Below, in pieces: positions 20,624-28,696 of a stretch of 34,095 nucleotides of DNA. This stretch comes from a virus: positions 1 to 34,095 of IMG/VR virus record IMGVR_UViG_3300010042_000017; one strand, 5' to 3'. The number at the start of each line of letters is the position of its first letter. Position 1 is the stretch's first letter. The notes beneath the pieces were generated by a model, which was not told the origin of the DNA, ran no database searches, and saw only the letters and a program-made list of their open reading frames with translations. Position numbers and translations under genes: made by a program.

Positions 20624-22888
20624 TTGGGTAAAGTCGTAAAAGTGGTTATCGGTGTGGTCGTTGCGGTCGGCATTATTGCGCTTGCTGCACCGACTGGTGG
20701 TTTGTCGCTCGGCTTGGCGGCAGCGCTCGGCACGTCTGCGGCTGTGGCGTCGGCAATTATCGGGGTCGGCCTGACTTTAGTTGCCGGTATCGCCATGAAG
20801 GCGCTCGGCCTGACTCCGCGTATTGGAACACCATCGGCGGGCAACGCTGCGCCCACGATATTTCGCCAGGCCATTGCAGAGTCGCATATCGTGTACGGTA
20901 AGCGCCGCGTGGGCGGTTTGATCGTATTTTTCCACCCTCGCACAGTTGGTGGTCTCTATTATCGGTATTTCGTAATCGCACATTGCGGCCATCAGGTGCA
21001 GGGCAACCCGGTCTGGATGCTCAATGACGAGATTGTAACGGTCAATTCAGGCACAGGACTGGTAACGTCCGGCCCGTATGCAAACGCCGCGTGGTTGTGG
21101 TTTGGGCGCGGGACGGCCAGTGAGACGGCCAATGCCGACTTTGTGGCTGAGTGCGCCGGAAAATGGACCACAGCGCACAAAGGCAACGGGGTCGCAAAGA
21201 CCTATGCGCGTTTCAAGATGACTGACGAGGTTATACAGGCCGGTATGCCAAACATCACGGTCATCATTGATGGGCGTGACGAGGTGCGCGACCCGCGGAC
21301 CGATACGATCGGCTATAGCCGTAACGCCAGCATGATTTTTAACGACTGGATGCAAATGCCGCGTGAGGAAGGCGGCTTTGGTGCCTATGCGGATGAAATG
21401 CCTGATGACGTATGGCAGTCGGCACAAGCGAACGTGTGCGACGAAACGGTGCCCGCCGAGGTTGGCACAGAAGCGCGGTATGCGCTCGATGCGGTCATTG
21501 TGACCGGTTCCGCCCCGTCTGATATTCGCGATACGTTGGTGGTCAATTGCGCCGGCTCGTTCACTTATAGCAGTGGCGTATTTTTGATGCGTCCGGGCTA
21601 TTACGTGCCGTCGATGCACACATTGACCGAGGGTGACGTTGCCAGCGCAATAACGGTCAGCCCGTTTGACAGCGGAGACAGCACCGCAAATCAGGTGGCT
21701 GGCGTCTATGTCAGCCCCGATCAGGGGTATAGCGGTGCAGCATTTAACACTCAGGGCGCGCCGCTGACCGACATTCGCCAGATGGATCTGGATTTGCCGT
21801 TTGTTACAAGCCGGTATCGGGCCGAGCGCATTGCATCGATTATGCTACGTCGCGCCCTTGCGGAAAAATCCGTAACGTGGCCGATGAACCTTGCGGGTCT
21901 ACCGGTCGGAACGCTCGATAGCGTCACGCTCGATACATCGCGCTACAATCTGTCAAACTATGAGTTTACTGTGCGCAATTGGGACATAACGGCTGACTAT
22001 GGTATCGTCCTATCGTTGCGTGAGGAAAACGCCGAGATTTACGACGAGCCGACCCATTATGCGGTCGGTGCCGTTCCGACGATCGATAGCGCAACACCGA
22101 TCAGCACCGGCCAGGTGTCCATATCGCTCCCCACCGTCCTGACGTACCCAGCGGATTATCTCGGCAATATCGTTACGTTGGATCCAGATGTGATTAGTCC
22201 CTTGGTGACGCAAAGTGGCGTATCGCTTAAACTGTCCGACGCCACAAACTACTCGGTGTCAGTGGCCGGTGTGACTGGTATGTTGGATAACACCAATGGG
22301 TCTAGCACAAAGGGTAATTACACCCTTACGAGCATTGACAGCAATTTTGCGTCGGTGACCTATACCATCACGGTCAACGGCGTCACGTTCCCGCCAATTA
22401 CGGTCCCTATCCAGAAACAAATAGGCGTCCCCCCGTCACTAGGCGGCAGTGGATCGAAAATTGCCAGCGATAACAGTTTCAACGCGATTAATACGACCAG
22501 CTATGTCGCAATTACCGATACGATTATCGTCACCCTTGCATCCGGTGAATCGCTATACGGCACGGCACCGCTGGATTATAATGTATCCGCATCGGGCGGT
22601 ATTGTTGAAGCGCGCACCGCAACGGCGCAATGGGAATATCGTCTGGTCGGCGCCGGGTCGTGGTTGAACATGGGAACGGGCATTACCGGCAGTCTCGCAT
22701 ACTCAAGCGGCAATACCGGCGGCTTTGAACCGGAGCCGATCGCGGCGGTGCCGGGGCATGGTGATTTTAATCAAAGCGTAGGCGGATTGACGGCGGGCGA
22801 TTACGAATGTCGCCTGTCTGCTCATACCAACACGACGGGGCGCGACGTGACGTTCAACGGCGTTGCCACGATTGAGGCTAAGGTGTAA
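20624..22888 (+). CDS. tail tip / host specificity protein (gpJ-like)
   Basis: The protein has 754 residues and starts with TTG one base after the preceding stop. Residues 3-60 contain two long hydrophobic stretches, common at the N terminus of tail-tip proteins. Residues about 85-150 show Phe-Arg-Gln-Ala-Ile-Ala-Glu-Ser-His-Ile-Val-Tyr-Gly-Lys-Arg-Arg-Val-Gly-Gly, the usual beginning of the central tail hub. After residue 470 the sequence becomes a series of beta domains. The last 120 residues look like an independent receptor-binding or fiber-anchoring part. The rare TTG start may limit its copy number, as only a few hubs are needed. Confidence 0.8.
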   Translation: MGKVVKVVIGVVVAVGIIALAAPTGGLSLGLAAALGTSAAVASAIIGVGLTLVAGIAMKALGLTPRIGTPSAGNAAPTIFRQAIAESHIVYGKRRVGGLIVFFHPRTVGGLYYRYFVIAHCGHQVQGNPVWMLNDEIVTVNSGTGLVTSGPYANAAWLWFGRGTASETANADFVAECAGKWTTAHKGNGVAKTYARFKMTDEVIQAGMPNITVIIDGRDEVRDPRTDTIGYSRNASMIFNDWMQMPREEGGFGAYADEMPDDVWQSAQANVCDETVPAEVGTEARYALDAVIVTGSAPSDIRDTLVVNCAGSFTYSSGVFLMRPGYYVPSMHTLTEGDVASAITVSPFDSGDSTANQVAGVYVSPDQGYSGAAFNTQGAPLTDIRQMDLDLPFVTSRYRAERIASIMLRRALAEKSVTWPMNLAGLPVGTLDSVTLDTSRYNLSNYEFTVRNWDITADYGIVLSLREENAEIYDEPTHYAVGAVPTIDSATPISTGQVSISLPTVLTYPADYLGNIVTLDPDVISPLVTQSGVSLKLSDATNYSVSVAGVTGMLDNTNGSSTKGNYTLTSIDSNFASVTYTITVNGVTFPPITVPIQKQIGVPPSLGGSGSKIASDNSFNAINTTSYVAITDTIIVTLASGESLYGTAPLDYNVSASGGIVEARTATAQWEYRLVGAGSWLNMGTGITGSLAYSSGNTGGFEPEPIAAVPGHGDFNQSVGGLTAGDYECRLSAHTNTTGRDVTFNGVATIEAKV

Positions 22889-22897
22889 GGGCGGAAC

Positions 22898-23257
22898 ATG
22901 GCAACAAGTACAGACGGCGCAGGGCTTCTGCACATCCGCACACCGCGGCAACGGTCGTTCTCCCGAACGATCACGTTCAAAGCCGTTGACCTGTCCGCGC
23001 TGACATGGAAAGCCGAGATTCGATCAGTGTTGATTAGCGGTCCAGACGTGCCCGCACTTGTACAAGAAATTACCGTTTCAGATAGCTACGTGGGGACCGA
23101 TACGGTTGTGGAGTTGTCGATTAGCGCTGCCGATATCCAAGATTTACCATCGTCAGAACGACCGAATGATGACTTACAATTATGGTGGTCGTTGATCGCC
23201 GAGGATGGTCGGGTTTTGTACGGGCGTTTCATCGTTGAGGGGGATGCAACAGAATGA
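22898..23257 (+). CDS. small beta-rich tail protein preceding the spike
   Basis: The gene encodes 119 residues. The pattern Arg-Ser-Phe-Ser-Arg-Thr-Ile-Thr-Phe, Leu-Thr-Trp-Lys-Ala-Glu-Ile-Arg, Leu-Gln-Leu-Trp-Trp-Ser-Leu and Val-Leu-Tyr-Gly-Arg-Phe-Ile-Val-Glu-Gly is that of small Ig-like or BppU-like domains that join fibers or spikes to the tail tip. It overlaps the spike gene by four bases (ATGA), which supports a joint function. The family name is not certain. Confidence 0.55.
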   Translation: MATSTDGAGLLHIRTPRQRSFSRTITFKAVDLSALTWKAEIRSVLISGPDVPALVQEITVSDSYVGTDTVVELSISAADIQDLPSSERPNDDLQLWWSLIAEDGRVLYGRFIVEGDATE

Positions 23258-25206
23258 GCGACGTTGACGTTACTCTGACTGGTGACCCGATTTTGGTTAC
23301 TATCGATGATGAGATTATCGAGGTAGTTGTTGCTCTGCGCGGTCCGATCGGTCCCCCTGGACCGGATACGGAGGATGCGTTAGCGCTGTTGGGTGAACCT
23401 GAGGGCGCGGGTATCGTTGGCTATGACCCCGCCGAGACGTACCCTGATGGTACGGTTGGTGCGGCTCTTGTGGACGTGCCATATGCAGCCAGCGCCATGT
23501 ACGAGCTAAAAGACCGACCGCGCCCGTCATTGCGACCTAATGCGACATTCATCGCAGCGTTGCTTTCCGGCACGACAAATGGTGGGATACTTGGCGACAG
23601 TATATCTGATGCGTCAGGTACATCCTATGCGAATAGCGCGGTGGCCTTGTTGCAATCGGAATTACGCAGGCGATATCGTTACCATACGTGGAATTTTATT
23701 AACCGGTCTATCGGGGGGCGCAGCACTGCACAACTTGCGGATACCACTTATGTGGCCGGCGGTGGGGGCGGTCAGTTTACCGTTCCAGCCCCTACAGGTT
23801 TGACCCGTACAACCAATATAAATTATTGGACCACAGGTTCAGTCAACGGGAAAACATGGCTTAATCATGCTAAAGACGACGCGCTGGATTGGGTATTTCG
23901 TTTAACAGGCGAAAATGACGGAACCGATTCGTTTCCGTATTCTACCAATTCACAGACGATCGTGGACCTCGTAGGCGGTACTCGTCCAGACCTGCCGACA
24001 TTTAACTGGACAAAATTACCGTGGATGGTTTTAAAAGCCGGGGTGATTACCGCGGGCGTATCGGTCAACGACCGCCGCGGTCGTCAGTCGCTTGCTGATT
24101 ACGACCGCCATTACGCAATTCGCAATGGACTCGGGTTGCTCGACTGGAATGCTTACGAACAAATGTTAGTCGCTGGCCGCCGGGTTGAACTGCGCCCGTG
24201 GGATGACACGAGCGTATGGCAGGCAGCGTGGGGAAACCCCTCACTATCTGGCACGACCGGCACTTTCAATAAATCTGGCACCTCCCTGACCGGCAATGGC
24301 GCGGTTCGATTTTTCACACCAACGCGGGATTTACGTTTCAGCGCTAACATAACTGCAACCGTAAGCGGGTCTGTATATCTGATCACCGCACGGGAACGGC
24401 CGAGTGAGGGCGGGTGGTCTATCCAAGGCGATCTGGACAGTGGTTATATCCGGCTTTACAGTCGTGGAGTATTAACGGCACTCACCGATCCGCCCGTGCC
24501 GGTAACTCCCGTCAACACGGCCGTATGGGTTTATGTAGAATTTGATGCTGCATATATCCGAGTTTACCACAATGGTACAAAGGTGGCAGATTGGTTCTAC
24601 CCCGCCGGTATGGAAGAGGGTACATATCAGATTGGATGGGCTGCCGGTCAGGGCACGTTTGCTAACACCGAGATCGTGGCTGCACCAGACACCCCAGCAT
24701 CTTTGCCGTTTTTCTCAGACGCACAGATATATTCGGATACTCTACACCACCCTAACGGTTTGGGTGCGCGTAAGATTATTCATGCCTCGGTTATGGATTT
24801 TCTTGATGATTTTCATAACGATGTGATGACTCGGACGTACCCAATCACTGCGCGCTCCACTGCCAATATTGTGGCGGCTGATGCGGCTGCGGATGTGCCG
24901 GGGGCATCCGTGACGTTCATGGCGGGCGTTTTGCAGGATATCCCGGTATCAATCGAGTTTGGGTATCTAAATTCGGCTGGAGCGTCGGGTTTAGTTATTT
25001 TACAACTTGATGGTACCGCGCAAGTTAGTTGGTATTTGCGCCCCACCGGATCCGAGACAGAAAATCGCCAGGAGACGTGGGAGATTATGCTACCTAATGT
25101 TCCACCGGGGCTTCACACGGTGAAATTGCTGTGGAGCAAATTAGGTGTTACCAGCAACGGTGACGGTAATACGCGCAGAATTACAGCACAGGTGAAACCA
25201 GCATGA
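23254..25206 (+). CDS. tailspike with SGNH esterase domain and inserted lectin-like module
   Basis: The protein has 650 residues. An N-terminal attachment part includes a collagen-like Gly-Pro-Ile-Gly-Pro-Pro-Gly-Pro near residue 30. The SGNH hydrolase blocks are all present: Gly-Asp-Ser116-Ile-Ser (block I), Ser-Ile-Gly-Gly-Arg (block II), Gly-Glu-Asn221-Asp-Gly (block III), and Asp495-Thr-Leu-His498 (block V). About 270 residues separate blocks III and V; residues about 320-480 in this gap look like a LamG/concanavalin-type glycan-binding domain. The residues after 525 form another beta domain. It probably removes acetyl or acyl groups from host surface polysaccharide during adsorption. The base composition looks more AT-rich than in neighbouring genes. 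Confidence 0.82.
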   Translation: MSDVDVTLTGDPILVTIDDEIIEVVVALRGPIGPPGPDTEDALALLGEPEGAGIVGYDPAETYPDGTVGAALVDVPYAASAMYELKDRPRPSLRPNATFIAALLSGTTNGGILGDSISDASGTSYANSAVALLQSELRRRYRYHTWNFINRSIGGRSTAQLADTTYVAGGGGGQFTVPAPTGLTRTTNINYWTTGSVNGKTWLNHAKDDALDWVFRLTGENDGTDSFPYSTNSQTIVDLVGGTRPDLPTFNWTKLPWMVLKAGVITAGVSVNDRRGRQSLADYDRHYAIRNGLGLLDWNAYEQMLVAGRRVELRPWDDTSVWQAAWGNPSLSGTTGTFNKSGTSLTGNGAVRFFTPTRDLRFSANITATVSGSVYLITARERPSEGGWSIQGDLDSGYIRLYSRGVLTALTDPPVPVTPVNTAVWVYVEFDAAYIRVYHNGTKVADWFYPAGMEEGTYQIGWAAGQGTFANTEIVAAPDTPASLPFFSDAQIYSDTLHHPNGLGARKIIHASVMDFLDDFHNDVMTRTYPITARSTANIVAADAAADVPGASVTFMAGVLQDIPVSIEFGYLNSAGASGLVILQLDGTAQVSWYLRPTGSETENRQETWEIMLPNVPPGLHTVKLLWSKLGVTSNGDGNTRRITAQVKPA

Positions 25207-25403
25207 TTGCGCATCATAAAACCAAACTTGACGGTGGCGCCGAACTGCGCGTGTCCAAGGAATTGCTCGCCTCAATGACTGCAGAGGATCGTAAGGATCT
25301 CCTAGAACGCGAAAAGGAGCATCACCAGAATCTCTGGCCGGACAAGCAAGCGGCGCGTAATATGTTTCGCCCGGTTGAAGTAAAACAGGACTATCCCAAA
25401 TGA
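25203..25403 (+). CDS. 66-residue hypothetical protein after the spike
   Basis: The ATG overlaps the spike stop (ATGA at 25203-25206). The protein is polar and helical: Leu-Arg-Val-Ser-Lys-Glu-Leu-Leu-Ala, Asp-Leu-Leu-Glu-Arg-Glu-Lys-Glu-His-His. It has no membrane segment or known motif. It begins the chain of overlapping small genes leading to lysis, and its stop overlaps the next start in the same way. No function is assigned. Confidence 0.6.
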   Translation: MIAHHKTKLDGGAELRVSKELLASMTAEDRKDLLEREKEHHQNLWPDKQAARNMFRPVEVKQDYPK

Positions 25404-25573
25404 CCGCACACGAACACGCCAAACATATTCGCAACACGCTCAAACGGCTGGAAGCGGCCATGCGCGAGCACCACAAAGCGCTCCAGCAAGCCCTTGAAGA
25501 ATTGGGACCAGGTGCGGGTATCAGCGGCCCGGATATCGGCGTGCTGGGCGGCGGAACGAATAAAACCGAATGA
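25400..25573 (+). CDS. 57-residue His/Lys-rich helical protein
   Basis: The frame runs from ATG 25400 (overlapping the previous stop, ATGA) to TGA 25571-25573, which overlaps the next start. The first 37 residues form a charged helix with several His; the rest is Gly-rich (Gly-Pro-Gly-Ala-Gly-Ile-Ser-Gly, Gly-Val-Leu-Gly-Gly-Gly). No family is recognised. Start-stop coupling on both sides is the main support. Confidence 0.6.
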   Translation: MTAHEHAKHIRNTLKRLEAAMREHHKALQQALEELGPGAGISGPDIGVLGGGTNKTE

Positions 25574-25995
25574 TCTTTTACGGCGCCTTGCTCGCGTTCA
25601 CGCTTTGGGCGACATGGCGCGATGTTGACCTGCGATGGGTGGCGTTCGCGCTATTCGCATCGTGGGCAATGTCCAACTTTATCTGGCATTACGGCACGCC
25701 ACACGACCGCCCCGGCGTGTACACTATGGCTGAAATGCTGGTCGCCTGTGCAGCATATATTGCCGGTCGGTCATCAATTTGCGCCATTGCGGTTGTTTCT
25801 GTCTGCGCAAATGTGGCGTTTGCCTCTATCATTAACCCCAATGTCGGCCATATTAGATTATATGAGCAGTTAACTAATTGTTTTTTCATGCTTGAATGTC
25901 TTCTGGCAATTCGAGCGGGGTTATCTGATGTTCATTTCTTTGGTTGGTTTGGCGTTCGTGGGGTGGCTGCTCAATCGCATGCTGACCGCCCGTGA
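25570..25995 (+). CDS. multi-pass membrane protein in the lysis region
   Basis: The protein has 141 residues with about four hydrophobic segments (roughly 2-17, 23-43, 55-88 in two parts, and 100-115). A charged, His-containing loop with Tyr-Gly-Thr-Pro-His-Asp-Arg lies after the second. The ATG overlaps the previous stop (ATGA) and the stop overlaps the next GTG. It could be a holin or antiholin by topology and position, yet similar proteins in other phages are only called membrane proteins. The C-terminal tail is soluble. Confidence 0.6.
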   Translation: MIFYGALLAFTLWATWRDVDLRWVAFALFASWAMSNFIWHYGTPHDRPGVYTMAEMLVACAAYIAGRSSICAIAVVSVCANVAFASIINPNVGHIRLYEQLTNCFFMLECLLAIRAGLSDVHFFGWFGVRGVAAQSHADRP

Positions 25996-26315
25996 TAGAC
26001 ATAGCGACGGGGATTGAGGCGGTCCGCCCGTACATCAGCACCGGGGCAATAGTGGCACTGCTTGCCATAGCGTCACGTCTGTACCTGACCAATCGCAAAA
26101 TGAGCCTTGACGGTTACGGGCCGCTTATCGAAGCGCTCCAGAACGATGCTAAGAATATCCGTGAGTTGCTTTCCGCATGTCAGGAACAACACCGCTCGGC
26201 CGCCCGCCAGGCTGATGATTTGAGAAAAGAGGTGGACGGTCTGAAGCGTGCCATTGCGCAAAATAGCCAAAGCACGGCTTTTCAGATAATCGCCAGGGAT
26301 GACGACAATGGATGA
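25992..26315 (+). CDS. membrane-anchored coiled-coil protein
   Basis: The gene encodes 107 residues from GTG 25992, overlapping the previous stop (GTGA). One hydrophobic segment spans residues 16-32. After it the protein is a charged coiled coil (Gln-Asn-Asp-Ala-Lys-Asn-Ile-Arg-Glu-Leu-Leu, then Arg-Lys-Glu-Val-Asp-Gly-Leu-Lys-Arg-Ala). This is the build of small phage proteins placed just before the endolysin, some of which act in lysis or superinfection exclusion. The exact function cannot be read from the sequence. It overlaps the endolysin start. Confidence 0.6.
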   Translation: MIDIATGIEAVRPYISTGAIVALLAIASRLYLTNRKMSLDGYGPLIEALQNDAKNIRELLSACQEQHRSAARQADDLRKEVDGLKRAIAQNSQSTAFQIIARDDDNG

Positions 26316-26982
26316 CGCAGCACTATTCGAGGTAATCCGGCAAATTAAATGGGCCGGACCGGGTAAATTGACACAGGTCGAGGTGGATGCGGTAAATGCC
26401 GTGTTGCACCCCGCTCCATCCCGCCCGTTTGACGAAGCGCGGTTTTTTACCATATTGCGCGCCTCTCTTGGCCCGTTTGATCAATCTCAAGTGGATGGTT
26501 TTAAAACCGTGCTGGCGGCCACGTTTGGTGCCCCAATTGCATACGCCGCATATATGCTGGCAACGGCATGGCACGAAACCGCATTTACAATGCAGCCCGT
26601 GCGCGAGGCGTATTGGCTCAGTGAGGAATGGCGCAAGCAAAACCTCCGATATTATCCGTGGTATGGGCGTGGCTATGTTCAACTGACGTGGGAAGCGAAT
26701 TACATCAAAGCCGATGCGGAATGCACCGCTGCCGGAATGATTAAAGCGGGGCAACTTACCGCCGATCCAGACGTGGCAATGCGGCCAGACGTAGCGGCGT
26801 TTATCATGCGCCACGGTATGGACGCCGGGTGGTTTACTGCCAAGAAAATGTCGGATTATCTGCCATCGAGCGGACCGGCGACTCTTGCACAATTTACGTC
26901 GGCACGTCGCATAATCAACGGCACGGATAAAGCGGAAAAGATTGCCGGTATCGCCATGACGATGCAAGGCGCCTTGGGGTGA
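26308..26982 (+). CDS. endolysin, chitinase/lysozyme-like (GH19-type)
   Basis: The gene encodes 224 residues from ATG 26308, chosen because AGGGA lies eight bases upstream; ATG 26299 is three codons earlier. The domain at residues about 70-150 has Leu-Ala-Thr-Ala-Trp-His-Glu-Thr-Ala, whose Glu is the likely catalytic acid, then Tyr-Tyr-Pro-Trp-Tyr-Gly-Arg-Gly-Tyr-Val-Gln-Leu-Thr-Trp, a substrate-groove segment shared by GH19-type chitinases and phage lysozymes. The end Arg-Arg-Ile-Ile-Asn-Gly-Thr-Asp is also typical. No signal peptide is seen, so release needs a holin. Confidence 0.85.
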   Translation: MDDAALFEVIRQIKWAGPGKLTQVEVDAVNAVLHPAPSRPFDEARFFTILRASLGPFDQSQVDGFKTVLAATFGAPIAYAAYMLATAWHETAFTMQPVREAYWLSEEWRKQNLRYYPWYGRGYVQLTWEANYIKADAECTAAGMIKAGQLTADPDVAMRPDVAAFIMRHGMDAGWFTAKKMSDYLPSSGPATLAQFTSARRIINGTDKAEKIAGIAMTMQGALG

Positions 26983-27365
26983 CCGAGCGAGAGCTAGACG
27001 CCATGTTGCGGCGGCTCATGTCGCCCATCCCGGCGTCGGCTGCTACGGTTGACCGTTTGACCGATAAGCATGTGCTGCTCGCAATTGCTATGGGCCTGGT
27101 TGTCATATTACTGGCTATCATCCTCGGCTTGTTTCTCACGCCGCGCGCTTTGCCAAATTGGGCTGAAAATGTGTTCGTGTCGATCGCCACGGCCAGCGCT
27201 TTAAAGCTTGGCGATTGCGTCAATGCGATTGTTGCTTTATCCAGCGGGCGGTCAGTGGAGCGTCTCGGCACACAACTTGCCAGCACGACACCGACACCGG
27301 ACATAGCGGCCGCCACTGGAAAGCCCGAGGATCCGGTTCACACCGTTGAGGAAAAACCGCTATGA
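26979..27365 (+). CDS. membrane protein after the endolysin, holin candidate
   Basis: The gene encodes 128 residues from GTG 26979 (GTGA overlap with the endolysin stop). A 24-residue hydrophobic segment at about 31-54 is followed by a weaker one at about 63-85, with an acidic and Thr/Pro-rich soluble tail. Two segments next to an endolysin and before spanins make it the best holin candidate here, but several other membrane proteins lie close by and no family motif decides. The stop overlaps the next start. Confidence 0.55.
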   Translation: MTERELDAMLRRLMSPIPASAATVDRLTDKHVLLAIAMGLVVILLAIILGLFLTPRALPNWAENVFVSIATASALKLGDCVNAIVALSSGRSVERLGTQLASTTPTPDIAAATGKPEDPVHTVEEKPL

Positions 27366-27490
27366 TCAAACGCACCATTGGCCTGATTAGCCGCCGCTAT
27401 CGGTTCCGCCCCAGCATCACCGGTTTGTGGGTATCCAAGGCATACGCACTGCTACATCCCGCAACGACCGTCCGTGAGCGCGTGTCATGA
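27362..27490 (+). CDS. 42-residue basic peptide
   Basis: The frame begins at ATG 27362 (ATGA overlap with the preceding stop) and ends with TGA 27488-27490, which overlaps the Rz-like gene's ATG. The peptide is basic (Lys-Arg, Ser-Arg-Arg-Tyr-Arg-Phe-Arg) and amphipathic. No family is recognised. It fills exactly the space between two coupled genes, which is the reason to call it. Without that context the length alone would not be convincing. Confidence 0.5.
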   Translation: MIKRTIGLISRRYRFRPSITGLWVSKAYALLHPATTVRERVS

Positions 27491-27849
27491 TTATAACGTG
27501 GCTGGCCGGCATTGTCGGTCCGCGCCTCGTTCGTCCGGTTTTAATCGTTGGGGCGGTGTTGCTGGTATTGTCGGTGCTTGGCGTCGGTAAATGCGTGTAT
27601 GATCGTGGGGAGCGTGCACAAGTGCGTCAGACCGAGCGTAGCAGTGAAGCCATTGCCGATGCAGCCGAGAATGCCGTTGCCGTAATTACGAACCGTACCG
27701 AGGCAGACCGCGGGTTTGACGCGATCGTATCGGAAGCTGCAAAGGATATCGAAAATGCGCCAAATGCCGCTATTGCTCATGACGCCGCTCTTTCTGCTGT
27801 GTGTCAGTTGCCAATCTATAGTAAAGACCCCGCCTGCACGGTGCGTTAG
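27487..27849 (+). CDS. inner-membrane spanin, Rz-like
   Basis: The gene encodes 120 residues. The N terminus has a membrane anchor at about residues 16-36. After it comes a charged, helical periplasmic part (Glu-Arg-Ala-Gln-Val-Arg-Gln-Thr-Glu-Arg-Ser-Ser-Glu-Ala) and a Cys-containing end (Ala-Val-Cys-Gln-Leu-Pro, Pro-Ala-Cys-Thr). Rz proteins have this build and fuse inner and outer membranes with Rz1 in the last step of lysis. The partner lipoprotein gene starts inside this gene in another frame, the classical nested arrangement. The ATG overlaps the previous stop. Confidence 0.75.
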   Translation: MIITWLAGIVGPRLVRPVLIVGAVLLVLSVLGVGKCVYDRGERAQVRQTERSSEAIADAAENAVAVITNRTEADRGFDAIVSEAAKDIENAPNAAIAHDAALSAVCQLPIYSKDPACTVR

Positions 27850-28066
27850 TCTCATCCCCGCCGCTTGGAGCGGTGGCGTCCCCGGTGCGCCATTACCGGT
27901 TGCGGTTGCGGGTGGCACACCCTTGGAGCAAGCGCTGGAAACGGCTAAACGTGCCCTTGCGTGGGGTGTGGCTCAAAGCGGGCAGCTATCCAAGGCAAAT
28001 GGACGCATTGGCGACACGATCGATATTTTCGGACGTTGCGAGGCGCTGGTTAACGCTGCTCGGTAG
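27755..28066 (+). CDS. outer-membrane spanin lipoprotein, Rz1-like, nested in Rz
   Basis: The gene encodes 103 residues from ATG 27755, with AAGGAT eight bases upstream, all inside the Rz-like gene; a longer frame from 27716 has no such site. The N terminus is a lipoprotein signal: Met-Pro-Leu-Leu-Leu-Met-Thr-Pro-Leu-Phe-Leu-Leu-Cys-Val-Ser-Cys. The second Cys, preceded by Val-Ser, is the probable lipidated residue. The mature part is Pro/Ala/Gly-rich with a helical end. The overlap with Rz is 95 bases. It converges with, and slightly overlaps, the first minus-strand gene at the right. Confidence 0.75.
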   Translation: MRQMPLLLMTPLFLLCVSCQSIVKTPPARCVSLIPAAWSGGVPGAPLPVAVAGGTPLEQALETAKRALAWGVAQSGQLSKANGRIGDTIDIFGRCEALVNAAR

Positions 28067-28394
28067 TGTCAGAGAGCGATGCGCGGACACGTGGGCGATC
28101 CTCAAACGCCGCATCTATGCTCTGCACGATTTCATAGTGGGAGAGGAGTCGCCCATCCTTGCTTTCGTGATAGTATTCGCTGTCGTTCATGCTGAGGTGG
28201 CTAAGTATGAAGTACGGAGCTTCGTCGGAGAAAACGCCTTCCCGGATCACCTGCTTGTACATGTAATGCCGCTTTCTGCGGGCACCGATGAAGTGAAACA
28301 CTTTGATGATGTCGCCGATCATGATTTCCCGGCCATGCTTATCGTACAGCCCCTCACTCAACTCCCCCGCGATCTCGCGCGCCTGGTCGGTCAT
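28050..28394 (-). CDS. YopX-like small phage protein
   Basis: The gene encodes 114 residues from ATG 28394, with GGAGAAA upstream on the minus strand; longer in-frame starts lie in the neighbouring gene. The segment Tyr-Asp-Lys-His-Gly-Arg-Glu-Ile-Met-Ile-Gly-Asp-Ile-Ile-Lys-Val-Phe, then Tyr-Met-Tyr-Lys-Gln-Val and Tyr-Phe-Ile-Leu-Ser-His-Leu, forms a beta pattern seen in YopX-like and similar small phage proteins whose function is unknown. It is the last gene of the minus-strand chain 29688-28050. Its 3' end overlaps the spanin gene by 17 bases. Confidence 0.65.
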   Translation of the reverse strand: MTDQAREIAGELSEGLYDKHGREIMIGDIIKVFHFIGARRKRHYMYKQVIREGVFSDEAPYFILSHLSMNDSEYYHESKDGRLLSHYEIVQSIDAAFEDRPRVRASLSDTTEQR

Positions 28395-28696
28395 GGGGTT
28401 TCTCCGGGGATATTGGGGCCGGTATCCGGTTTGAGGGAATAATCCCCGGCTTCGTGGACCGAAGGCCATATCACGCGAACAACCTCGTCCAGCGGCGTGT
28501 TGAGGAATCTCCAAGGCAGGCTGGCCACAATCCAGAAATCATCATCCACACGAATGTAAATTACGCCGTCCGGATATCCAGGGTTCTGGCCGGGGGCAAA
28601 TAGCTCGCGGTTGAAGTCCCATGAGGGGATTTCATCGTGCCAACCGTATAGAGGCGCGTCCTTGCTCTCGGCTTTCCATCCCAGCAGATCCATCAC
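28391..28696 (-). CDS. hypothetical protein in the minus-strand early chain
   Basis: The gene encodes 101 residues. Its ATG overlaps the upstream stop (ATGA, 28696-28693) and its stop overlaps the next start. The protein is rich in Trp, Asp and Pro, with Val-Ile-Tyr-Ile-Arg-Val-Asp-Asp-Asp-Phe-Trp-Ile-Val-Ala near the middle, a compact beta domain. No family is recognised. Context indicates an early or accessory gene. Confidence 0.65.
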   Translation of the reverse strand: MMDLLGWKAESKDAPLYGWHDEIPSWDFNRELFAPGQNPGYPDGVIYIRVDDDFWIVASLPWRFLNTPLDEVVRVIWPSVHEAGDYSLKPDTGPNIPGETP

